64,000 nt of DNA. Origin: Aporhodopirellula aestuarii (GTDB lineage: Bacteria > Planctomycetota > Planctomycetia > Pirellulales > Pirellulaceae). Below the pieces are notes generated by a model. The model was not told the origin of the DNA and made no database searches. It saw nothing but the letters and a program-made list of their open reading frames with translations. Shown in pieces: positions 47,036-56,500 of this stretch. The position numbers were made by a program, and so were the translations under genes. The number at the start of each line of letters is the position of its first letter. Position 1 is the first letter of the stretch. The stretch is from assembly GCF_023701485.1 (NCBI RefSeq), contig NZ_JAMQBK010000049.1, positions 1-64,000 on the forward strand. The letters are read 5' to 3'.

Positions 47036-47133
47036 CATTCGTGCGCACTCGTGTTTCGTGTCGTCGCGTTGCGACTTGCTGCGCTTTTTTTCCCAAACCA
47101 CGGACTCACGTCCGTGGCTTTTACATGTCGTCA
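47036..47133. repeat. Dispersed repeat with CCACGGAC hairpin (copy A)
   Basis: This stretch of about 98 bp is closely similar to 51921-52018. Both contain GTTGCGACTTGCTGCGCTTT, a T-run, CCCAA and a CCACGGACTCACGTCCGTGG-type hairpin (47098-47117 here, perfect 8-bp stem with 4-base loop). Here the hairpin is followed by CTTTTA and could end transcripts on the plus strand. Confidence 0.65.
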
Positions 47134-47406
47134 CTATCGTGACTAACCATTCGCGAAACCCTGGATCCAGCTAAACGGAAAAGATATAGCCGAACGTCTT
47201 GCCCATAACGAATTTCTGGCAGTCTGGCGATAGCTTTGGTTGAACGTAGGAACCGTGGTTAGCATCAAATGACAGATATACCGAGAAACTCCAGCCTATC
47301 TGCGTATGCCAGCATTCCAACTCGGTGTGGGAACGGACGGGTTGCGACTCTCACGTAGCAGAGTCTTTCCGAGACTCCTAAAGCGGGCAGCGTCCGCAAT
47401 TCTCGG

Positions 47407-47540
47407 TCTCGGGGGACGTCGATTGTATTACTAAACGACTTCAAAAGTAGCAGAACGGCAGGAGCCGTCCGGTAACGCGGGACCGGACGGCTCCCGCCGT
47501 TCCGCTAAACAGAGCACTAAAACAATCGACGTCCCGAGAG
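47407..47540. repeat. 134-bp nested palindrome, MITE-like (complete copy 1)
   Basis: Outer arms TCTCGGGGGACGTCGATTG (47407-47425) and CAATCGACGTCCCGAGA (47524-47540) are near-perfect inverted repeats. Inside, 47449-47473 and 47482-47506 form a 25-bp inverted repeat (AGCAGAACGGC... / ...GCCGTTCCGCT) with two mismatches. The same layout recurs at 52723-52854. No open reading frame is present. Confidence 0.8.
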
Positions 47541-47623
47541 ACCGAGCGACTTGGAAAACGACGCTGTTCAGCGAGGAACGAGAATCTCGCAACCTCGCTT
47601 GGACTTTGCAACGACGTCTTTGC

Positions 47624-48997
47624 TTAGACGCCTTCGATCTCGTACCCCTCGCGGCTTTCGCGTGAGATGAACGAGCTGGCTTCTTCGTCTCCAATGATTT
47701 CGCGTTTGTCTGGATCCCAGTTCAGTTCGCGGCCCAGGCGAATCGAAATGTTTGCTAGGTGACAGGTTTCCAGCATGCGGTTGTGAGACCAGACATCGGA
47801 AATCGGCTGCGTGCGATCCCGCATCGCTTGGATGAAGTTGTCCGTGTGGTTTTTGGCAACCGGACCACCGTAAACCTCTTCGATCGCTCCCTCGGGAAGC
47901 GGATTCGACGCGAGGTCTTCGACCGGCTTGCCGACGATTTTGCCGCGATTGACGAAGAAGCGGCCTTTCGTGCCTTCGAACATGATTCCGTTGTCACCCT
48001 CGCTCGTGATCACCAACGGAATGTCGCCAGGCATGTTGCACAGGATTTCGAACTTGGTTGGCACGTTGTACCGATCATCGACAGTCGGATAGCCATCCTT
48101 GTATTCGACGGGCAGAGAATAACTGACAGGTGTGATCTTATTTGGTCCGGTTTTGTCCGCACCCAACGCCCATGTCGCAATGTCCACATGGTGGGCTCCC
48201 CAGTCGTTCATCTGTCCGCCGGAATACTCAAACCAGTTTCGCCACGCATAGTGACAGTTGGTATAACGCGGCACGCCTCCCCCGTAGCCCTTTCTGATCT
48301 CCGGAAGTGCACGATAAGGTGCTTTGGGAGCCGGCCCGAGCCAGAAATCCCAATCCAGACCTTCGGGGACGTCAACCGCCGGGATTACATCTGAACTATC
48401 GGAACCGCCGATCCCACAGGTGACTTTTTGAATGTCGCCGATACGTCCTTCTCGAACCATTGCGACTGCTTGCAGGAACCTACCCTTGTACTCGGATCGC
48501 TGCATCGTACCGACTTGGAACACGCGTCCCGTTTGTTTGACGATTTTTTCGATCAGCTTTCCTTCGCCGATCGTCAACGTCAGTGGTTTTTCACAGTAGA
48601 CGTCCTTACCCGCCAGCATCGCTTCCACCGCGATCTTGGTATGCCAGTGATCGGGAGTGGCGATCATGACCGCATCAATGTCTTTGCGATCAAGGATTTT
48701 GCGGTAGTCGGAATACCCCTCAGGTGCTTTCCCTTGAGTTTTGGTCGCTCGTTCGATGTTTTGTCCCAGCACCTTGGCGTCCACGTCAGCAAACGCGGCG
48801 AAGTCGGCGAACTGAAAGGACTTACTCGTGATCGTCCAACCTTGGTTTCTAAGGCCGATCGTGGCAAAGACCGGACGTTCGTTGGGGGAGGTATCGCCGA
48901 ACGAAGCCTGCGAGAGCGGAAAAGCAAAACCGGCGGCACCGATGCTGGCAGTGGCCTGAAGAAATCTTCGACGAGAAGGACGTTGGAACACAGTCAC
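47624..48997 (-). CDS. Tat-exported Gfo/Idh/MocA-family oxidoreductase
   Basis: The GTG at 48997 follows GAGG (49007-49004) by six bases and gives a compact N-terminus; an ATG at 49048 would add 17 residues. The 457-residue protein carries the twin-arginine signal SRRRFLQ (Arg9-Arg10-Arg11) followed by a hydrophobic stretch, so it should be folded with its cofactor and exported. The NAD-binding domain contains ATPDHWHTKIA, and the canonical EKP motif with catalytic Lys is at about 136-138. The C-terminal domain carries SGGQMNDWGAHHVDIATWALG and the closing HTDNFIQAMRDR...CHLANISIRLGREL. The family oxidises or rearranges sugars. This subfamily is common in planctomycetes, and its substrate is not known. 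Confidence 0.9.
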   Translation of the reverse strand: MTVFQRPSRRRFLQATASIGAAGFAFPLSQASFGDTSPNERPVFATIGLRNQGWTITSKSFQFADFAAFADVDAKVLGQNIERATKTQGKAPEGYSDYRKILDRKDIDAVMIATPDHWHTKIAVEAMLAGKDVYCEKPLTLTIGEGKLIEKIVKQTGRVFQVGTMQRSEYKGRFLQAVAMVREGRIGDIQKVTCGIGGSDSSDVIPAVDVPEGLDWDFWLGPAPKAPYRALPEIRKGYGGGVPRYTNCHYAWRNWFEYSGGQMNDWGAHHVDIATWALGADKTGPNKITPVSYSLPVEYKDGYPTVDDRYNVPTKFEILCNMPGDIPLVITSEGDNGIMFEGTKGRFFVNRGKIVGKPVEDLASNPLPEGAIEEVYGGPVAKNHTDNFIQAMRDRTQPISDVWSHNRMLETCHLANISIRLGRELNWDPDKREIIGDEEASSFISRESREGYEIEGV

Positions 48998-49912
48998 GGG
49001 AAACCTCAAAACGGTAAGGGGAAAGCAGGGAAGCAGGGTGGGATTCAACGAGCGTTAAACTGGTACCGATACACAGTAATGCGTATCCATTCTAACGTGC
49101 CATATACCCAGTGGGGGATGCGACACATCGACCTCGCTGTATTAGATCAGATTGAGACTGGGAGGACAGGATAATCACTTCGCCGATCTGCAGAATCGGG
49201 CACGCCCCACAAAGGGTGAAAACGAAGAGACTACGCATCCTGGCGGGAAACACTTCGCATCCTGGCAGGGAACCCTGTTCTTGGCTGGCGGGGCCGCTCG
49301 CTCCAGTGGCAACTCCCGCTTCCTCTCGCCTGCTGCGTTGCTGCCTTGGCCCAACCGGTTCGCCGCACAAGAATTGAGTCCGCCCACCTTTTCGACATCC
49401 CGTTCGACCTCCCGAACGAGCGGATCCTGTGGCATCCGTTTGAACCGCACCTGACGACCGCACGACGCCACCCGCTAATAAACGTCAGGGCGTCCCAATG
49501 ACAGACCGCACCGCAACCGTACTTTGGCAGGACGATTGGTGAACACTTATTCGGGCCCGGCGAATATCCAAGAAGCCGCGGCGTGTTTCGCTCTGCGCGA
49601 TGAATCGCCGACAACGAGTGCACGACGTCGGCTGCGGGCTGTCTCCCCATTCTGGTCAAGAGGAAACGCTAGAAAGCCCACAGTGTGGGCCACGTAGGAC
49701 TGGCGATCGGAAAGGAACTTCATTTGTCGCAAAACAAGCAATCCCACCCCATGCCGCCCTAACCCAGAGGGCGATCACGCGCGAATCAACTCACGCGATC
49801 GTCCCTTGAAGAAAAGACGCAACGCTAGGATCTCGCCCACCCACGACCGTGGGCAGGCTGAAAATTCACGTCACGGATGATACCAATGCGTTCGATAGAG
49901 AGACGCGATCGA
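48998..49912. other. Interval with no convincing gene
   Basis: The 915 bp contain open frames up to 142 codons on both strands, with unbalanced composition and no recognisable domain. A minus-strand stretch (about 49375-49450) reads RFKRMPQDPLVREVERDVEKVGG and could be a remnant of a lost gene, but I cannot assign it. A direct repeat of GCATCCTGGCGGGAA / GCATCCTGGCAGGGAA lies near 49228-49272. Confidence 0.4.
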
Positions 49913-50104
49913 CTACTCATCCATCTCGTCGGCACGGCCCACTGCCTGTGCATTCAGTTCTTCATCCGAGATAACCATCTCAGGATGCTCTTCAAGATAG
50001 GCTTTCATTTCGTCGCGTTCGACCGGGACGGTCGGCTCCTCCGACCCGCAACCGGTGACCGAGAGAACGACAAAAACCACGATGAGAGAAATAGAACTTC
50101 GCAT
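49913..50104 (-). CDS. Small lipoprotein paired with DUF1559 (copy 3)
   Basis: The ATG at 50104 gives a 63-residue protein with a lipoprotein signal: MRSSISLIVVFVVLSVTG followed by Cys. A longer start at 50170 would overlap the DUF1559 stop and spoil the signal. The mature part is very acidic (RDEMKAYLEEHPEMVISDEELNAQ). It has the same length as the lipoprotein after DUF1559 copy 2 and follows its DUF1559 gene by 65 bp. The acidic helix-rich character resembles copy 1 more than copy 2. Function unknown. Confidence 0.75.
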   Translation of the reverse strand: MRSSISLIVVFVVLSVTGCGSEEPTVPVERDEMKAYLEEHPEMVISDEELNAQAVGRADEMDE

Positions 50105-50169
50105 AAGATTGAACCGGATGAGAGAAAAGAAAGTCAATTGGCAGTACGTCAAACACACAAGCGATATCA

Positions 50170-51405
50170 CTAAAAGTCCGAAATGACTTCGCTTGAGGCA
50201 CGAGTTCCGAGAGCCCCCCAGAGGCCGTACGGGCTCTGGGAACCCGGTACCGACAAAGGATCGTCGTGAGCAGCGTGAACACCTACCTGACCGCGTCCTC
50301 CATCGCCGGCTTCGATCGAATCGGTGACAAACTTGACTGCACCATCACCCATCAGCACATGCACTCCGCCTTGGTGGCGACTGCTCGGTGGGGCAACCAC
50401 GATCGAGTAATAGAAATTGTTACCGCAGAGCTCAGCGTTGGGTGGGAGGATCGTTAGCATCTGGGTGAAAATGGGAAGCAATGAAGCCCACTTCATCCCG
50501 CGTTGTTGATCGCCGCTGCCCCTCAGGGCGTTGGGGGCAGGGGTGTCGGACCAAAACAGAGGACGCTCTGGATCCAAGCTGACCCGGCACGCCAAATTGC
50601 CACCCTTGTTGAGGATGTTGTTGACTTTATTGTCGGCCAGGTGCGTCCGTTTATCATGATCACCCAGATCCGTCGCAATTTCACCTGCGAAGATGGTGTT
50701 CGACAGGCCATCGAGAACATCGCGAAATTTCGAGTCCAATTGGACTGCGAAGGCCCCGCGCTGAGAGGCTCGCACTCGCTCGGTCATCGGTGGCGAACCA
50801 CCGCTCTGTGGGATACCCGTCAGACGATTCAGCGCGCCACCAAATCCGGTGTCACACGAGTCGCCGGTGCACATCGCATAGTTCGTACGACCAGGTGCCG
50901 GGAGACCAACACCAGGATCACTGGGGCATCGCAGTGTGGGGATGTTCGTCAACCAGGGATCGTAATAACCCCAGTTCAGGTGCGCTGAAAGCGGCATGCC
51001 GGGCCACGGCCCCATCGCGTTGTAAGTTCGAACGCCACCGGAATCATCGGTCGTTTGGTACGGATTGCTGATCTGTTCCCATAACGCCTGTTGTTCAAAG
51101 AACGGGGTGAGTGCAACAAGAGCTGACCGCTCAAGACGGTTGTTCCCCCTCCTGCCGCTCTCGTGGCGACCAGCGTGGGTGCCCTTCGTGCCGCCACCAT
51201 GAGTGGGAAGTTGTCTGTAGGTGGAATGGTAATTGTGAATCGACAGTCCAATCTGCTTGAAATTATTGCTGCAGCTCATCCGACGAGCCGCTTCACGGGC
51301 CGCTTGCACGGCCGGCAATAGGAGTCCCACAAGTACTCCAATAATGGCAATCACAACTAGTAGTTCTACCAGTGTGAACCCAACACGCTTCTGCAATTTC
51401 TTCAT
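50170..51405 (-). CDS. DUF1559 protein, prepilin-like N-terminus, H-X9-DG C-terminus (copy 3)
   Basis: This 411-residue protein starts [20 protein letters not shown], so the prepilin-like leader is very short. An AAAGGG motif (51417-51412) lies six bases before the ATG. It carries [63 protein letters not shown] and the terminal [16 protein letters not shown]. It is a paralogue of the copies at 21286 and 38841 and is followed by a small lipoprotein, but no XylR-type regulator lies next to it. The upstream region (51406 onward) is AT-richer than the coding DNA and probably holds its promoter. Confidence 0.92.
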   Translation of the reverse strand: MKKLQKRVGFTLVELLVVIAIIGVLVGLLLPAVQAAREAARRMSCSNNFKQIGLSIHNYHSTYRQLPTHGGGTKGTHAGRHESGRRGNNRLERSALVALTPFFEQQALWEQISNPYQTTDDSGGVRTYNAMGPWPGMPLSAHLNWGYYDPWLTNIPTLRCPSDPGVGLPAPGRTNYAMCTGDSCDTGFGGALNRLTGIPQSGGSPPMTERVRASQRGAFAVQLDSKFRDVLDGLSNTIFAGEIATDLGDHDKRTHLADNKVNNILNKGGNLACRVSLDPERPLFWSDTPAPNALRGSGDQQRGMKWASLLPIFTQMLTILPPNAELCGNNFYYSIVVAPPSSRHQGGVHVLMGDGAVKFVTDSIEAGDGGRGQVGVHAAHDDPLSVPGSQSPYGLWGALGTRASSEVISDF

Positions 51406-52182
51406 TGCATTCCCTTTCGATAAGTAAAGATAGACGAGTCACCAAAGCCGATGGCTGTTGATGATCAAAACGAGAGCGTTGCGAAAGGGTTACCCGGCGT
51501 CTGGCGTGGGGGGGACATGAGCCGGCTTTCAACAACACCGGACAAGTCTAAAAGTTCTGACAGAAAGACGATTGGTCATATAGGTTGCCGATGTACAAAT
51601 ATGCGCACAACCACATTTTTACGGTGCGCCACGCTGCCGCAGGCGTCAGGGAATGTGGCGTACAACAACATTCCATGCGGAAAACGCGGTGGCAGTGAAC
51701 CCCCGAACAGTGCTGGCAGGTAAAAAAAATAACCATTGGAGGCGTGATCCAGGAGAATCGACTCCAGATTCAAGCAGGTAGGCAGGAGTCACTGGGCAGC
51801 ATCCGATTAGCCGTCAGCCTCGACTGCTGATGCTTTGTTAAGTCGTGTAATTGAAGGCCTCGCAAGATCTGCTCCGCTTCTTAGTCGCGATTACGACGAC
51901 AGCTGCTGTTGCCGGTGGCTGCATTCGCGCGCACGTATTTCCGGTCGTCGTGTTGCGACTTGCTGCGCTTTCTTTTCCCAACCACGGACTCACGGCCGTG
52001 GCGATGGCATGCCGTCACTTGGGTGGTCGATTCAATTACTGCGGGATTTCAAATATGGCGAAACGGCGCAAGCCGTGCGGCGAAAACCGCACTACAACCA
52101 CTGCTGTCCCCGTTTTTTGCCTTTGACTACCCGCGGAAGAACGCAACGACCTCGCTGCTCCAAGCTAGCCGATGAATGGTTT
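51406..52182. other. Interval with repeats and no supported gene
   Basis: The 777 bp upstream of DUF1559 copy 3 contain only short frames. A second copy of the dispersed CCACGGACTC repeat occupies 51921-52018. A half copy of the nested palindrome lies at about 52025-52074 (TACTGCGGGATTTCAAAT...AACGGCGCAAGCCGT). An ATATGCGCACAACC stretch near 51599 resembles the operator region of cassette 2. Confidence 0.55.
51921..52018. repeat. Dispersed repeat with CCACGGAC hairpin (copy B)
   Basis: It matches 47036-47133 over almost its whole length, with a few substitutions, in a gene-poor setting. The hairpin arms here are CCACGGAC and GGCCGTGG, less perfect than in copy A, which suggests independent drift. 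Confidence 0.6.
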
Positions 52183-52392
52183 TCAGTTTGATAACGCGAT
52201 CAAGATTGGAATCCCGATGAGACACAGCGTCTGAAACGCCATGAGAAACCAGTAAGGTCCAGGTTGTTTGCGGCGATCGACTAACGCATTTTCACCGGAA
52301 ATCCCAGCAACTGCAAAGCCGGTCCAGAGCTGCAAAAAGTACGTGACAATGGCGGACACCGCGAGCAAGATCGGAACGACTGTTTCAAGCAT
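52183..52392 (-). CDS. Small two-helix membrane protein, unknown function
   Basis: This 69-residue frame has a realistic protein composition. It shows a hydrophobic segment at 3-30 (VVPILLAVSAIVTYFLQLW), a short polar loop (SGENALVDRRKQPGPYW) and a second hydrophobic segment at 48-67. The Arg-Arg-Lys loop suggests both ends lie on the outside of the inner membrane. It stands alone within repeat-rich DNA. I do not recognise a named family; the coding call rests on its composition and membrane pattern. Confidence 0.55.
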   Translation of the reverse strand: MLETVVPILLAVSAIVTYFLQLWTGFAVAGISGENALVDRRKQPGPYWFLMAFQTLCLIGIPILIALSN

Positions 52393-53031
52393 TGGTTACA
52401 GCAAAGCCAGGCACCCGGACAGATGCTTCGGGAAACGGAGTTGAGGGAAGAGCGTCGCAGTCACAATTATATTGCAATCGATTGCGAGATGCCGGGAGAA
52501 AAGAAGCACGCCAAAGCTTACCAAAAAACGGTGCCACCGTCCGCGATGGCAACTGATCAACATCCGATGTTCGTCACTGATGGAGGATGCACCTCGCTGG
52601 CCGGGCGAGGCACACAACCGTACGACAACCAGTTCTTGCACCGGAGGACCGCAGGCGAACACCGAACCCGACCGCGTCGCGAATGGCTAGACGAATAGCA
52701 CCACCTTTCACGTAGCTCGGTCTCTCGGGACATTGATTGAAATACTGCGGGATTTCAAATGCCGCGGAACGGCGCAGGGCATCTGGTACCGCGGGACCGG
52801 ACGGCTTGCGCCGTTCCGCTAATAACAGCACAAAAACAATTCATGTCCCCGAGACCGAGTCCACCGTCTGGCGACGGCGGCTACCGCAACGTAAAAACCC
52901 ACCCTCTGGCGATGATACGGACTTGCTGTACGCGGGTCTGGCGAAACGTCATACGGCACGAGCGTGATGCCGGCGGCGAGCATCTTGGGCCCGAAGTGGG
53001 CTGGGCCTCTTGGTGCGGCGAAGCAGCTTGA
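52393..53031. other. Interval with a complete nested palindrome and no supported gene
   Basis: The 639 bp hold the second complete nested palindrome (52723-52854), directly followed by a partial copy of the CCGTCTGGCGACGG repeat (52859-52893). Open frames of up to 91 codons overlap on both strands and match nothing recognisable. Confidence 0.5.
52723..52854. repeat. 132-bp nested palindrome, MITE-like (complete copy 2)
   Basis: Outer arms TCTCGGGACATTGATTG (52723-52739) and CAATTCATGTCCCCGAGA (52837-52854) are inverted repeats. The inner pair GCGGAACGGCGCAGG... and ...TTGCGCCGTTCCGCT resembles that of the copy at 47407-47540. Differences between the two copies are spread over both arms, and some keep the pairing. 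Confidence 0.8.
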
Positions 53032-53526
53032 TTAGATGCTGCTTTTCGCCGCGTAGAGCTCGGCGTACTCGATCGCCCAGGTATCGATCAGTTGCGCGAA
53101 TTCGTCTGGGTCGACGTCGGCGATTTTGGCGTAGAACGATCGATTAAAGATCTCTCGGTTGAGCACCGTGCCTTTGCCTTTGAGATCCAGGACACGTAGA
53201 TCGCTGTAGGGGCGGATCGCGATTTCGAGTCGGCTGTACAGGTTGCTGCGCCTACCGGCATCGAGCCGCAAGTCGTCTCGATAGCAAGCTTCGCCCCAGC
53301 CGTCTTCGCCGAACAACGACTCAGTGCGGAAGCCGGGGAAGTGATCGGCCACGCGATGCACGGCCTTTTCGATCTTCTCTGACAACGACAAACGATACGA
53401 AGCGTGCAGTCGCTTGAGATCCTCTTCGCTGAGTTCCTTACGACGCTCTTCGGATGCTTGATACTCCGCCCGGCGACGACCGCGTTCGATCGCTGATTCC
53501 AACCGCGAGTCGAAATCGTCACTCAT
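53032..53526 (-). CDS. Conserved-looking hypothetical protein, translationally coupled to the Tex-like gene
   Basis: This predicted 164-residue cytosolic protein starts at an ATG (53526) that overlaps the stop of the upstream gene in a TGATG arrangement. This implies translational coupling and a shared role or fixed ratio. An alternative GTG start lies one codon earlier. The sequence is highly charged (ESAIERGRRRAEYQASEERRKELSEEDL) and then becomes mixed alpha/beta (LFGEDGWGEACYRDDLRLD, YSDLRVLDLKGKGTVLNREIFNRSFY). No domain is recognised. Given its partner, a link to RNA or translation is possible but unproven. Confidence 0.8.
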   Translation of the reverse strand: MSDDFDSRLESAIERGRRRAEYQASEERRKELSEEDLKRLHASYRLSLSEKIEKAVHRVADHFPGFRTESLFGEDGWGEACYRDDLRLDAGRRSNLYSRLEIAIRPYSDLRVLDLKGKGTVLNREIFNRSFYAKIADVDPDEFAQLIDTWAIEYAELYAAKSSI

Positions 53527-56500
53527 CACGCATTCTCCTCGGTCGATGGTCCGGCGTCTCCTGAAACAACCGCGGACTCGGCGACCGGTTGGGCTGGCTT
53601 GTCATCCGAAGGCGACTGAACCGGCTCTGGCTTCGATTCGGGTTGCGATTCCGCCACGGGTGCGGCTTCGGCTTTGGGTGCCTCTGGCTTCTTTTCCGCG
53701 GGCTTCTTCTCGGCAGGCTTGGCTTTGTCCTTGTTGAACAACTGCATCAGATCGCCGAACGATCGCAGCGGTTCTTTGCCTTCTTGCATCGCATCGGAAA
53801 GCGGTGCCGAATCGGGTTCCTTACCGACGACTTCGTAGACTTCGGGACGTCGTGGGCCGCGTCCGCGTTGTTGATCGCGACCACCGCCGGATCGGCCGCG
53901 TCCGCCGTCACGACCGCCACCGCCTCGGTTGTCGCGACGTTGCCCGCCACCACCGGATCGCGATCGATCGCCCTGGCCTTTTCCGGCCGCCGCAGGTGCG
54001 CCGCCGGCATTTCCGCCACGACCTCTGGGAGCTCCACCGGCCTCACGGCCAGCAGGCGCCGCAGCACCGCCGCGTCCGCGAGGAGCGCCGCCGCGGTTTG
54101 CACCGCGTGGGCCGCGTGATTCATTGCGATGAGCTTGCAACTCGGCTTCGCGTTGCGGTGAAATCGCACTGAGCCCGACGCGTCGACGCTTGCTGTCGAT
54201 GCCGGTCACCCAAGCGGTCACGACGTCGCCGACCTGAACGGCTTCGTGAAGGTCTTCGATGAAGCCGTCCGAAATTCGGCTGACGTGAATCAGGCCGCTG
54301 CACTCGGGAGTCAGTTCGACGAAGACGCCGAACGGCATCACGCCGACCACGACGCCGATCACTTGATCGCCTTCTTTCAGTTCGCTCAACGCCGGCATGG
54401 TCGTCATCACCGCTGGAGCGGGTCCGTCGACGGTGCCTTCACCAAACGGTTCGCACAACCAATTGACGATCTGCTGCGAGCGACGCACACCGACTTGCCA
54501 TTCTTTGATCAGTTTATCGACCTTGGCACGCTCTGGTTTCGGCTGGCGGAATGGCTCCGGTACCGTTGGTCCCTGGGCGGCGGGTTGTGCCGCGGCTGCT
54601 TCTTCGCCGGGGGCATCAGTCGCCTCGCCTGCAGGCGTTTCGGTTTCGTCAGATGCCGTCGGAGACTCGGCTGCGGCTTCAGCAGCTTCTTCGCTGGCGA
54701 CTGGCTCTTCCGTGGCAACGGGTTCTTCGGTGGCGGCTTCCGCGGTGACCTCTTCGGTCGCAGCCTCGTCCGTGGGTGCGGGCGTCGCTGCGAGTGCTGC
54801 CGATTGTTCGGTCGCATCGGATTCGCCGGTTGCGGCCGCGTCCGCGGGTCCGAACGCGGAACCATCCTCACCGGAGCTTTCGGTGTCGCTCGGATCCGCG
54901 GTCGCTTTGGCTTCTTCGATCGGATCGGTGACGGTCGGTTTCGGTTCGCTGTAGTCCGGGAACTCGTAGCCAGGAGGCGACGCAGGCGGCAGTTCGATCT
55001 CGAGTGCTTTCGCCAACCGTTTCGCTAACGCGTAATCGTCGGGGTGGATCAACGTTCCATCGAGGGTCTCTTCGCTGCCGAAGACTCGCAAGAATGGCAA
55101 CGCTTGACGGGTGTGAATCGGCGATGCCCACTCAGCCCGCTCGAGCAAATCGTTGCGGGAGCTGATCAGTTTTTCGCGTCGTTCGGTATCGATCTTAGCG
55201 GCCGTTTGGGCGGTCATGCCGGGCAAACGCTCCAACCACGATGCGGTCGTTGAGTTGACATCGACGCCACCGCGAGCGGCACCACTGACGAGCACGTCTT
55301 CGAGAGCGTCCAAGACGGCTTGGTCGGAAAGCTCACGTTGGAACGATCCCAAGCGAAGCTTCAGCGGATCAACCTTCACCATCGCTTGGGAAGGTTGCAG
55401 GGTTGAGAACGCGATCCATGCCGCCGAACGAAAACGTCGCGGCGTTGATCGCATTTCTTGGTCGCCCGCCGAACTGCCCGCGTACGCGTCGGCACCACTG
55501 CGATCAGCCAACGTCCAGCGAACCGATTGGTCAGCCGACTGTTTGATCAATTCACCGACCGCGATCATGCAAGCACGACGTGCCGGTCCGTTACTGATCA
55601 CGATCAGGTCGACGTGATACTGATGAATCAGCTCGCCCATCTTGGTCACCGCGAGGGTTCGCATCGCGGCTGACAATTGGCAAGGGATGTCTTCGTTGTG
55701 CAACACGCGACCGTCGGCGGCGACGATCGAAGTCGCTGCGGTGCGTGGGCCGATGGCGTCGATCGACATCACGACTTTGGCTTCCACGCCACCACGGTTG
55801 ATTTGGCGATGCAGGTTATCAGCGGCGATCGCGACCAAACGTGCAGACGCTTGCTCTTGAATCTCGTCCCACCAAGCACTCTCGGCGGCATCGCGAAGAG
55901 CCGCTTCGTTGGCCAAAACGATGGCGGCGAGGCGGTCGCTGAAATGTCGGTTGAGGTTCGCGGCTGCTTTCTGGACTTCGGCGACGAGCTGTGCCGCGTC
56001 GTAATCGAAAGCACACGTGGCGACTTGACTCCGCAGAGCGCGGCTCAACATCACGACTTGGAAAGCACTCAGCTTGTTCGCCGGCATGCGTTTCCCCGCA
56101 AGCGGCTTGAGCGTGCTGACCAACCAGCGACGGCGGCGTTGACGTGGCGAAACCTTTTTCTTCTTCGCCGGCTTGGCCGGGGCCGCTTTCTTCTCGACCG
56201 ACTCGGCAGCGACGGGCTCGAACGCGATCTCAGGCTTGGCTTCGGCAGCAGCGGGAGTGGACTCCGCGGTGGCTTCCGCAGGCGCGGTCACGTCAGCGGC
56301 AGACGGGTCTTTGGTTTCGGCGGTTGCGGAAGGTTCGGCCGCAGCATCCACGGCGACAGGAGTTTCAGTCGATTGTTCTGACGCAACAGTCTCCACCGCG
56401 GGTGCAGCTTCGTCTGCGGGAGCTTCTGCCGCAGGGGCTTCAGCAACGGGGGATTCAGCAACGGGGGATTCAGCGGCAGGGGTATCCGACGGAGCGGTTT

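Larger units (their letters stand above)
46669..47623. other. Repeat-rich interval between convergent genes
   Basis: No gene is supported in 955 bp. It contains partial copies of the GGACGGCTTGCGCCGTTCCGCT palindrome (about 46690-46741), a long dispersed repeat (47036-47133), a CCAGCATTCCAA motif near 46677 and again near 47308, and a complete 134-bp nested palindrome (47407-47540). Confidence 0.7.

Noticed and set aside
49231-49659. 142-codon minus-strand frame
   Set aside because: It is rich in Arg, Ser and Cys, overlaps other frames and has no recognised motif. I leave open that the DNA is a gene remnant.
51599-51612. Operator-like ATATGCGCACAACC upstream of DUF1559 copy 3
   Set aside because: It shares only a short core with the cassette 2 palindrome and is not itself symmetric. 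It is mentioned as a hint, not annotated as a site.
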